Below are positions 39,055 through 49,479 of a DNA stretch of 64,000 bases, one piece after another. Both the position numbers and the translations under genes were made by a program. The DNA is from Tetrahymena thermophila SB210. Its lineage: Eukaryota > Ciliophora > Oligohymenophorea > Hymenostomatida > Tetrahymenidae. The first letter of the stretch is position 1; the number at the start of each line of letters is the position of its first letter. The stretch is taken from the NCBI RefSeq assembly GCF_000189635.1, contig NW_002476209.1, positions 248,001 through 312,000 of the forward strand. Reading direction: 5' to 3'. The notes beneath the pieces were generated by a model. It was given only the letters and a program-made list of their open reading frames with translations, ran no database searches and was not told the origin of the DNA.

Positions 39055-41227
39055 ATTTTATAAAATCTTTAATTAATTTGCTTTTAATAAATTATCAAAA
39101 TTTAACCTGATAGGGTTTTGATTAGGTAGAGAAGTGTATATTTAGAATTAAATTAATTAGATTAAAAAAGTCTAAAGTCTATCCAGCAAGCTTATTCGTA
39201 CTATATGTAAAAGATCTAATTAAAAATTTTTTAAACACTTTAAAATATTTGAAATAGATATTGAATAGCCTATAATTTGTAGACTTTGATGCAATAATTT
39301 ACCAAGCCGCTTAATGATTTTCAATAAATTAACATAGAAATGTGTTACTTTATTAAATAAAGAAATCCCTATTAAATATGTTGTAAATGAATAAGGAATT
39401 ATTTATAGGACAAATTTGTTTGATTCTTGCATATTTAAATTTAAAATTTAAAAATAGATTACCTAACAAATTTGATTAATATCTATTATTAGAATTTAAA
39501 TCTTAGTACCAAAATATCTAGTTTTAAAACTCTTTAGTCATAGTAAACAAATAACTAAACTTTTTAAATTTATGTAGTAAATTTATAAAAAGTTAAAGTA
39601 AGTAAGTAAGCATATTTGTTTTTTACTTTCAACTTTAAATTTATTCTGAAATATTTTAGTTTTTTTTTAAAAAAAATAACAAGAAAATAAATTTTTAAAT
39701 TTTATAAATTTCTTTTATGTTATTTTATATTAAAATTCTTTATTTTGTCAGTAAAATAAATAATTCCAGTCAATATCTTAATTAATTAGAACTTAAAATA
39801 TATTTAATTAAATGACTTCTCTCATACCTTATTTTTACTTAAAGATGATATAATTTTAAGGCTAGTAACTTGCTTTTATTTGTAAATTTTATAATAAATG
39901 AATAAATAATAGTATTAAAATTATATTAAACTATTTTACAAAACTTAAACTGAATTTTTATTGAAAATAGATTGGATTTTTATTTTTTAATTATATTTTT
40001 CAGTGAAGCTTAAATTAATAAATGCAGATATTTAATCATTATTGTTAGATTTAATCAAACTCATTTATAAATATATAAAATATTAAAGTAAAAAGTAAGG
40101 TCTAAAATATATAATTGATAAATAATTAACTTTGACTAAATTCAGCATAAAATAAAATCAAATTTTATATCAATTTTAATTTCTCATTTCTGTAATTGAT
40201 ATTTTTTATTTATTTAAACATTCATCTTTTTACTCAAATAAATTTTATAAATTTTTAAAAATAAACAAATTCATTTTAATGGAAAATTATTGTAATCTAA
40301 ATAATTTATTGTTTATATCTTTAAAAGTGTTTAAAATCAAAATATTTGAGGCATAATATTTACTAAGGCAAACAAATTAATAAAATTTATTATTTCTTAT
40401 TTATGAATGTGCTTTTTTCAAAATAATTAAAATAATTGTAATAGATTAAATAAAATAATGAAAGGAAATTTAAAAATTAATTACTTTTCATCAAGACCAA
40501 AGAAAAATATTTACATAGCTTTTAAAAAAACATTTATTTTTAAATGAATTGAATTTTCTGATTTTTAAATTAATAGATTTAGTTTAAAAAACATTTTTAG
40601 TAAATTTAATTATTAATGAAAATAATTCTAATATGTTTGTAATTAAAATAATAAATAGCTCGGCATAAAATTTATCAAGACTAATATTTAATAATTTTTA
40701 TTATTTATTTGCTAATTTGTTTCTTTCAAAATAAACAAATTATTGTCAGCAAATAAAATGTGATTTAAACTCTAATTATGTAAATTTTTTACAATTTGAT
40801 AAATTTTCATCATGATTTAAGAAGATATTTTCATAATTTTTATTTTTAATTGAATTGAGCTTTCTAATTTTTTGAAATAAATATAATTAATTATTTTAAT
40901 TGACAATCTAATTCTTTTGTAATCAAAAGTAGTAAATAATTTATTCATTAAATTTGAAGATGATTGTAATCAAAATTAATACCACAAATACAATATTATA
41001 AATTATAGTTATTACACTCGTATGCTTTATTTGTTTTGAGGTATAATAGACGATTTTTGCACAACAAAAAACTTGATAGATGACGAAAATTTGATTAGTT
41101 TATTTAAAGTTAATACTTTTTTTGTTATTTACTAGTTTTTGTTTTTTGTGTCAACAAATTTACCAAATACTTTGACTAATATTTGATTATTTAATAAATT
41201 TCAAATAATAAAAATAAATTAAAAGAT
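39055..41227. other. Long divergent intergenic region
   Basis: About 2.2 kb between the ABC transporter (-) and the GMC oxidoreductase (+). No coding frame. The right part contains the diverged repeats noted at about 40230-40960. Both promoters must lie here, but I cannot point to one. Confidence 0.6.
40230..40960. repeat. Diverged tandem-like AT-rich repeats, period about 300 bp
   Basis: A segment at about 40398-40690 recurs at about 40700-40960, with a partial earlier copy from about 40230. Shared landmarks in order: TTATTTATGAATGTG against TTATTTGCTAATTTG, TTTTTCAAAATAA against CTTTCAAAATAA, TGAATTGAATTTTCTGATTT against TGAATTGAGCTTTCTAATTT, and TAATTCTAATATGTTTGTAAT against CTAATTCTTTTGTAAT. 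GAGGCATAATATTTACTAAGGC and CTCGGCATAAAATTTATCAAGAC form another matched pair. No coding content. Confidence 0.45.
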
Positions 41228-42877
41228 ATGAGCATGTAAAAAACTACTGTTGACTTTTTAATAGTTGGGGCAGGCTCTGCTGGCTGTGTTTTAGCTAATA
41301 GACTTTCAAAAAATTTAAGCCAAAAAGTTGCTTTAGTTGAGTACGGACCTAAAGATAATAGTTCTCTGATTCATTTACCTATTGGTTTTCCTTTACTTAT
41401 TGGATAATGGGTTGGCAAGAAATATATCTATCCTAATTTAAGAAGCGAAAGTGAGAAAGAATTAAATGGAAGAACCACATATTAGCCTAGGGGGAGAACA
41501 CTAGGTGGTTCTAGCTCTATCAATGCTATGATTTACATTCGAGGCAACAAGTATGATTATAACCTATGGGATTAAGAGGTAAAAGGAAAAGGAAATTGGT
41601 CTTACGACAAGGTTTTACCCGTTTTTAAAAGCTTAGAAAATAATCAACACTATATTAATAATCCTTATCATGGCAATAAAGGTGAACTAGGTGTAACTAC
41701 TCCATAATTTGTTTGCGATACTACAAAAGAATACTTAAAAAGCTGTTAAGAAGCTGGCATTAAAAATATCGATGATTTTAATGGTGATAGCTAAGAAGGA
41801 TCAGGAATATATTAAAGAACCATATTTAATGGTGAAAGATGTTCAAGTGCAAAAGCCTTTTTGACTAAAGATATTAAAGATAGAAAAAATTTAGCTATCC
41901 TCACTGAATTAAAGGCTTCTTAAATTATTTTCGATCACCAGAAAAATGCTTAAGGTGTTATTTTCATAAATTCTAAAGGAGAAAAATAATATATCGAAGC
42001 CTAAAAAGAGGTGATAATTTGTGCTGGTGCATTTGGCTCACCACAGCTTTTGTAATTATCTGGAGTAGGAGATGCTAAGGAGCTAAGCGAATAGAATATT
42101 AAAGTACAACACAATTTACCTGGAGTAGGTAAGAACCTATAAGATCACTTAGATATCATAGTTTAAGCATATTTGAAAGAAGGAGATTTAGGTAGTGTTC
42201 ATCATTCAGTTTTAAAGGAATAGATAAAGCATGGTATTAAATACTACTTTAAAGGGGAAAAAGAAAACAGTTTCTTTTCATCTAATTTAGGTGAAGGTGG
42301 TGCATTTTTTAAAGTAAATGAAGATTCCCAACATGCTGATACCTAATTTCACTATGCTCCTTGCATAGTTGTCGACCATGCATAGAGAATTGAGTATGCT
42401 AAAGGAGTTACTTTACACTCATGTTATTTGAATCCAAAAAGCAGAGGATCTGTTAGTCTAAAAGATAAGAACCCTCTTTCGTATCCAAAAATTAAAATGA
42501 ATTATCTTTCAGATCCAAGAGACTTGCAAATGATGGTAAGAGGAGTTAAAAAAGCGCATTAAGTATTTACATAAACAAGATTTAAAGACTTGATAAGCAA
42601 CTTAGGATAAATAACTGTTCAAAATCCTTCTGATAAGTTTTGGGAAGATTTTATAAGAGCTAAGGCAGAAACAGTTTATCACCCAGTAGGAACTTGTAAA
42701 ATGGGATTAGATGATATGTCTGTTGTTAATGAAGAGCTTAAGGTGCATGGAATAAATAAATTAAGAGTAGCAGATGCTTCAATCATGCCCTACGTAGTGA
42801 GTGGCAATACCAATGCTCCAACTATGATGATAGCTCAAAAGTGTGCTGAAAACATTATTAAAGACTATAAATTATGA
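41228..42877 (+). CDS. GMC oxidoreductase, choline-dehydrogenase-like, 549 aa, single exon
   Basis: A flavin-dependent alcohol oxidoreductase of the GMC family, close to bacterial and mitochondrial choline dehydrogenases that oxidise choline to betaine aldehyde. The FAD-binding Rossmann start is at residues 8-30 ([19 protein letters not shown]). The GMC signature 1 region follows ([17 protein letters not shown]), then signature 2 ([16 protein letters not shown]) and [13 protein letters not shown]. The C-terminal catalytic part has [11 protein letters not shown], with the active-site His, and [20 protein letters not shown], with the second catalytic residue (Asn). Length is typical. No clear mitochondrial presequence or secretion signal is seen, so it may be cytosolic. 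The frame of exactly 550 codons is unbroken. Its codons and length resemble bacterial homologues, but in-frame TAA/TAG Gln codons show it is adapted to the ciliate code. The substrate could be another alcohol. Confidence 0.93.
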
Positions 42878-43309
42878 GCTAATAAATTTAAAACAAACTA
42901 AGTTAATTTAGTATAAAAATATTTATGTCATATAATAGCTTTTATTTTTTATGATAGTTAATTTTTAAATAAAACTAAAAAATAAACCCTGAATTCAAAT
43001 TAAGGTTTTGCTTATTTAATTTTTGTAATGAATCAGCAATTTAAAATAAATACAAATAATTAATTAATATAATTTAAATTAAAATGATTAAATTAATCAT
43101 AAAATTTTAAGTTAAAAGTGGAATAAATGCATAAATAAATATATTTTTAACTAAATTATTTATTAATCAAAGCCAATTTAATGAATTTTATAAGCCTAAA
43201 AATTTAATCAAGTTGAGATGAAAAATAAAATATATTTCTTTTTTTGTTATATTAAAAAACATGCTAATAGAAATTAAATAAAATTTTGAAATATCTTAAA
43301 CGTGAGGAA

Positions 43310-43342
43310 GGATGAATGAATGGATGGATGGATGGATGGATA
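43310..43342. repeat. (GAAT)/(GGAT) tetranucleotide tract
   Basis: Two to three GAAT-like units followed by six GGAT-like units, unusually G-rich for this genome. Likely a slippage-prone microsatellite. Confidence 0.9.
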
Positions 43343-43370
43343 TATATGCAATTTGGATAGAATTAATGAA

Positions 43371-43402
43371 TTATTTATTTATTTATGTATTTATTTATTT
43401 AT
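43371..43402. repeat. (TTTA) tetranucleotide tract
   Basis: Seven to eight TTTA units with one TGTA interruption, about 30 bp after the GGAT tract. Confidence 0.85.
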
Positions 43403-43766
43403 TATTCTTGTTATTGAATAAAAAAGTTCAAAAGAATTATATTAATTTGCTTGTTTATTTCAAAGGTTTTTTGGTTATGAATGAATGAGAAACTAGATAA
43501 AGTAGATTATCAACATAATAATATTTTAAGTATTAACATCGAAGTAATTTAAGAATTATTTTCAAACTTCTCCCAAAGAAGAAAGCATTTGATTGATTAT
43601 CTGCTTTAGTATATCGTTCACTCAAATTCAACATTAGCCAATTTTAAAATCTCATACGCGAATGTTTTATATAAAATATAATGCCTTTTAATAGCAATTT
43701 AAATTCATATTAATATTTCGCGGAGATTTTGCTGATTAGGCAAAGTAAATATAATGTTGAGTATAA

Positions 43767-44093
43767 TCACTTGCGAATATTGAAAAGGAATAAATCAGTA
43801 TAATTAACAAGAGCATTTCTAGTTTATTGTTTGCATTTTTCCTTATCAGTTTTACCTTCATCAGCTCTTTTAAGACACTCTTAAGTTTTATTTTCCAAAA
43901 AAGCTATTCTATATTCAAAATTTTTTTGTTCTCTTTCAACTTTTTCGACTACCTACTCCATGCAGTTGACGAATTAATCAACATCATTATATGACATGCA
44001 CTTCTTCTCAAATGTTGCTAATTCATTCTTTAATTTTTCGTCAATAGAGTCAAATACTCCCTTTAATTCTTGTTAAAAATTTTGATCTTCCAT
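43767..44093 (-). CDS. Small helical protein with two cysteine pairs, 108 aa
   Basis: A single-exon frame of 109 codons from the ATG at 44093 to the TGA at 43767-43769. The protein is acidic and helical in appearance, without signal peptide or membrane segment. Cysteines fall in two pairs, CMSYNDVDQFVNC (11 between) and CLKRADEGKTDKEKC (13 between), about 40 residues apart, giving the look of a helical hairpin pinned by disulfides or metal. The layout resembles the unlinked gene at 30376-30744. The last dozen residues (LVNYTDLFLFNIRK) look less conserved in character. Function unknown. Confidence 0.65.
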
Positions 44094-45857
44094 TTCTTTG
44101 ATATACTATTTCCTTGTATTATATTATATATTGAGATATTTATTTAGAAATTTCTTTTAGGGGTGTTTTCTCTAGCTACTAACAAAATATCTGTTTATTA
44201 ATCATATCTTTTGATTTCAAAATGTATAGCAGTAATTTTAATCATATATCATATGTGGAATAGAAATTTTAACTTCTTTGTACTTTATTTTATTAAAAAT
44301 AAAAATTTTTTGTTATTTCTAATTCTAAGATCAATAGTATCCTAAGCATTTACAGAAAATTTATAATAATAAAGCTCTTTATTGTAATAAAAACCTAATC
44401 TATCTTTTCCAAAATTTTTAGCTTAATATTTTATCTCAAATTGAAATAATATAAACTTATGAAAATAATTTTGACATTAATTATTTTTTTTAAATTAAAA
44501 TTATAAAACCTCAAATAAACAATAATTTTAACTAAACAAACTATCAGAATAAATTTTAAGATATTCGAGCTTTTTTTATAAATCTAAAAATAGTTTAAAA
44601 AGATGGAAAGTTATTAATTATTTAAACAACATTTAATGCTTAATGATATCATCAATTTCAAAAAAGCCTTTTCCATTTTTTATTTAAAAATAGTAAAAAA
44701 TAGTCATTTTAATAAATAATATAAATTCAATTTAAATGAGATAATTTAAACCTTACAAAATAAATAAACTTAATTTAATTTTTTTAAGTAATGATGGTCA
44801 AATAAAATTTCAATTATTTTCAAATAAAAGTTTAAAATATAAATTAAAATAATTCAATAAATAAAATATTACCTTTATTTTGCTAACTTAAATAAAATAA
44901 TTTATTCTTAAATTAGTAAACCTAATCGATAATAAATATTGCTACTATTTATATAAGATTACCTATCCAATAAATAAAATTTGACCTTTTATTTTACTAA
45001 CTTAAATAAAATAATTTATTATTAAATTAGTAAACCTTATCTATAATAAATAATAGGTAATAAATATTACTATTATTTAATTATATAAGATTCTAGGAAT
45101 ACATAATTTATTATTTTAAGAATAATTAATTTAATTTTTAATTTGCAAATTTTCTATAATTTAGATAAGTCCATTTTATTTTTAATTTTTTAAAAATTAT
45201 TTCTTAATATAAGAATTTTTATTTTTTAAATATTTAAAGTTTTCATATTATTATTGAAATTTTTATCTTTATGAGATATTTAAAAAAAGAATGAAAAAAA
45301 TAATAATAAAAGTTATATTTTTTTATGAATCTAAAAATACAATTCAATACATTCGATAATTGTTTTATAAATATTTAAAAAAATTATTTAAATGTAAAAC
45401 ATAAAAATTATTAATTGAGTAAGTAAAGTTTAACTAACTTATTGAAATGATATTAAATTTTAAGATTTTAAAACAATAAAATAATATTATTTTATTGATT
45501 GTGACACTAGATTTTGATGTGTCTGTTACTAAGATTTTTATAAATATTAATATATTTTTTTATATCCTTTGTAAATTAAATATTTATTCAATATTAGGTT
45601 TTAAAATTATTTCTATATTAGCTTAAATAGATAAAAATACAAAATGATAACTACTGAGTTGGCTTAATATTTAATTAAGTTGAAAATTCAAATTCTGGCT
45701 TGAACCCAAAGGTTTGTTATCAGTTGATAGATAAATTTTAATTGACTAACTAAATAAAAGGCCTTTTAAAAACAAAAAGAAACACAAAATTAATTTATAA
45801 TAATTAGCAGACTTTATTTTTTATGAAATTATAAAAAATAGGAATTTAAAAGCAACT
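44094..45857. other. AT-rich divergent intergenic region with direct repeat
   Basis: Between the small cysteine-pair gene (-) and the decayed channel gene (+). No coding frame on either strand. The duplicated block at 44855-45092 is its clearest structure. Confidence 0.6.
44855..45092. repeat. Direct repeat, two copies of about 110-125 bp
   Basis: Copy 1 runs from 44855 to about 44960 and copy 2 from 44968 to 45092, head to tail. Both contain CAATAAATAAAAT, then CTAACTTAAATAAAATAATT, TTAAATTAGTAAACCT and TATATAAGATT in the same order. The second copy has an extra AATAGGTAATAAAT insertion. Identity is clearly higher than for the other intergenic repeats here, so this duplication is younger. 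Confidence 0.8.
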
Positions 45858-48800
45858 ATGTTCATTTTTGATATAGATGAACCTAATACCTTAATAAATT
45901 AATCTGATTCTAACAGAACTCTTTTATAAAATGATAATAAAAATTAAAAATTTTTAAACAATAATTTTACAGGGAAGATTAAAAAATTTATTTGGAAGAA
46001 GAAATGAATGTTGAATTAAATCATAATATGACTGTTAGTGAAAATATCATATATTATTTAAGATTATTAATGAGTAATGAATAAAATTCTAACAATCAAT
46101 TTATACTAAAATCATCAATACCATTTTTAAATAATAAATAGCTGAGTTACTAAAATATTAAATTTTAAATTCAGAGTTAGTTGATAAATATAAAAATTTA
46201 ATAAACAAATTTCCAATCCAAGTGGTTTATATCTTTTATAAAATAGATTTAAGATAGGTTTACATGAAAAATATGTAGATAAATCACCTTATTAAGCAAG
46301 TAACAAACATAAAACTTAATTTATAAAAAAATAGAAATGTTTCAATCTACATTAAAAAGTAGAATAATATTATCATAATATAATATTAATTTTAATTTTT
46401 TGAAATCAAATTATTCATTTCTTTTTTTATTTTAGAAAGTTTATAAATAATGAATATTAATGTATCAAGAAAAGAATTTATTTTGAAATTTTATACCTAA
46501 AAAAGATTTTTTATATTTTTTTTATTAATTCTTTTTCTAAATATCAATCAATGATATATAAATTTTTTATTTCAATTAAAGGTAAGAGAGTTTTTATAAT
46601 TGTGATATTGCATCTATCAAATTACTAAAAATATTTGTAAATTATAGCTTTTCTCTAGGTATCAATAATAATCACATTATTTTAAAAAATTAAGTAACAA
46701 AAAGTATAAATTTTTAATGTTACACTTACACAAAATTATTAAAGCTTGTATTTTTTTGTTAGATATAGTTCACTTTCTAGATTGCTCCTTTAGGCTGATT
46801 TCTCTTATTGAGTCAAATTACTTTACACAGAAAGAAATTTGGAACAATAAAACAGATACGCTATGATATATTTTGTTTGATAAGAAGTTTATTGGGCTGT
46901 AGTAACGATAACCACTTAAGAATATGGTGATATAGTATCATTTCCCACCTGTAATAAATTGCAATTTTTACTTGTTTAATTAAATTAAAATAATAACAAA
47001 AAACTGATAAATTTAATTGACTATTAATTAGATTAAAAGCTGTTTGTAATAATTTTCATTCTAGCTTCTTGTGGTTTATTTTGATACTCTATCAACTTAA
47101 CTGCTAAATTAATTAAAGATGCGAATAAAGACAAAGAAAAATAAAAATAATAAATACAAAAGCTTGAATGCTTCTTAAAGTAGAGAAATATAAGCAAGAT
47201 TTTGAGAAATAAAGCTATTGAAATTTTCTAGTACAATTTTAATTGGAAGCACATATGGAGAGAATTAGAGTGAATTTTTCTTAAGTTAAATGAAAAGTTA
47301 TGTTTGATAAGATGTTTCTCTTGACATTTACTTAAAATTTTTAATGAACACAACTCTTTTAATCTTTCTTCAAATCTAATAAAAAGTCATTTTAATCATA
47401 TTAAAGAATAAAAAATTTTTCCTTAAGAATTTTTTTAAACTATTTTTTAAAATTCCTCTTAATTTTTTCAAAGATATAAAAAGGGCGATAAATCTGATAT
47501 AATTTACTTTAATTAGAAGGTGTAAGTAAAAAATTTTTCACTTTTAATTTATTATTTAAATTTTTTTTTTTTTGAGTTAATCTTATAATTGATGGATTGC
47601 GTCAAACGAAATTAGGTTCTTATGATACTGTAAATTGTCTTTATAAATTATTTCAATTATTATTTTTTAAATTAAAGAAATATTGCTTCATAAGGCTTAT
47701 AGAATTTTTAAGTTAATAAAGAAGAAGAAAAAAAATTACGAAAATCAAAACTTATGCTGTCGTCACTTATATTGAATTTGATTAATTTATTAAATTGACA
47801 AAAATATTAAATCAAGGTTATTTTAGTAAATATGAGTGTAAGACTAACTTAAAATAATTATTTCTCTCTAAAGGAATCTTATTGCTTTTTGCTAGATGGT
47901 ATCAATTTAAAGTAAAACTAAAATCAATTAGAAACTAAATATTTTAACTAATAATTCTTTGATCATCAAATCGTAGTATGCTAGCTAATTTAATATATGC
48001 TTAGAACTAAAAAAGTTATTGAAAATTACAATTCTTACCAAAAATATTTGAAACTCCCTTTAAAGAGAAAGAAAAAGATACTTAGCTGGAAAAAAAACTT
48101 TCAATTCTATATAAAAAAATTTAATTGTATTTAAAAAAACGAATAAAATGATGATAATTAACTTAAATAATTCTAACAAGTTGAAGAGTGAATTATATTG
48201 AAGGCTTCTTTTACTGAATCAAATTAATGAATCAGAGAGCAAGAATTTTCCCTATCTATACTTTTTATTTTGATTAAATTAGATGCATTTAATTTTTTTA
48301 TTAGTAATTAAGTCATTAAAACAGCAAAAATAGAGTTTTCTCCATTTAAACTGTAAATGTTTGTGTTATTACTTAATTTAAATCTGATATTTGACTTTTT
48401 AAAACACTATTAGCTAAAATAATAATTAAGGCGTTTATTTATTCTAGGCTTCTTAGCAGGTTTAGCAATAATTTAATTGCCAAAAATAGTATGAATAAAC
48501 TAGGAATTATAATTATAAGATAAGAATATATAGTAGAGAATTTCTTTTTAAGGGTGATTGGAATTCTAAAATGAATACTTAAAATACTCACTATAAAGAA
48601 TAATAAACTAAAATGATTGAGCTATATAAAATATTAAAGATATTGAGATTTAGATGATTTGAAAAAATGTAAATATAAACGAATTTTTATCTAATTTTTA
48701 GATGAAAATTTTTTACAAAATCTAAGTTAGGATAATATTCCTACAAACGGTAAATTGCAATAATTAGCATTAAATAATTTTAAGATTATGTAATATCAGA

Positions 48801-48950
48801 TAAGGCAATTATTTGGAAAACCAAAAATTTAAATAATATGAAGTATACTTTTGTCATAATAATAGAAACGAAGTTCTAATTTATCATAAAAAAAATCTTA
48901 ATAATATAAAATTATTTTACAAAAATAGGTAAAAAACATAAATAATTTTA
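45858..48950 (+). pseudogene. Decayed cyclic-nucleotide-gated-type K+ channel gene
   Basis: Remnants of a channel like the intact one at 49480-53397 follow in the expected order but in different frames, with internal TGA codons. They are: an N-terminal block (FQSKWFISFIKQIQDRF); an S5-like piece (IVHFLDCSFRLISLIESNY) matching VAHLVGCSFRFVGLMEIS of the intact gene; a pore (YWAVVTITTQEYGDIVSF) matching YWAVVTMVTLGYGDIIP; an S6-like ASCGLF...YSINLTAKLI; and cyclic-nucleotide-domain pieces GDKSDIIYF and TYAVVTYIEFDQFIKLTKIL. The filter TLGYGD has become TQEYGD. Some frame changes could be introns, but the pore itself contains both a TGA and a frame change. Divergence is high, so it is an old paralogue, not a fresh copy. 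Ends are approximate. Confidence 0.72.
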
Positions 48951-49479
48951 GTAAATTAGATAATAGAACTAAAATAAATTAAGTTAAGAGCTAAAAAAAG
49001 TGAAATATCTAACAGTCTTTGATAAAAAGTTAATTAACAATTTATTTCAATGATTATAATTTTCTATATTACGAATGTTTCTATCATTTTCAAAAGAATT
49101 ATCTATCATACACAAAAAATACTGTTTACTAATAATGATAAAAATATTTAATAATTGAATTTTAAATTTTAAATTTTTTTAAGATAAAATATTTGTCAAG
49201 GCATTTTATTTCTTCTATAAGTTTACTGTTTAAATGAACAAAGTATTTAGTTAATAAGATTTTTTAAAATTATAAATTGTAAATTTGATCCTTTTCATAT
49301 ACTTTGAAGAAAATTTAATTCTTGCAATTTAAATTAATTGAATCAACTAAGTTTTCTTATTTAATTATTGATATATATTACAAAATTAATTTACATACTT
49401 ATGTTGACTTATTTATACATAATTGATATTAAATTGCAAAAAAAACTAAATCAAAATTTAATTAATTTATAGTAAAGCA
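48951..49479. other. AT-rich spacer upstream of the intact channel
   Basis: No coding frame. It probably contains the promoter and 5' leader of the 49480 gene. The right end of the decayed gene may reach slightly into it. Confidence 0.45.

Larger units (their letters stand above)
42878..43766. other. Convergent intergenic region with tetranucleotide repeats
   Basis: Lies between the stops of the GMC gene and a small minus-strand gene. No coding frame. It holds a GGAT tract and a TTTA tract, listed separately. Confidence 0.6.

Noticed and set aside
45640-45760. Possible tRNA B-box-like CTTGAACCC
   Set aside because: No matching A box or cloverleaf could be folded around it on either strand.
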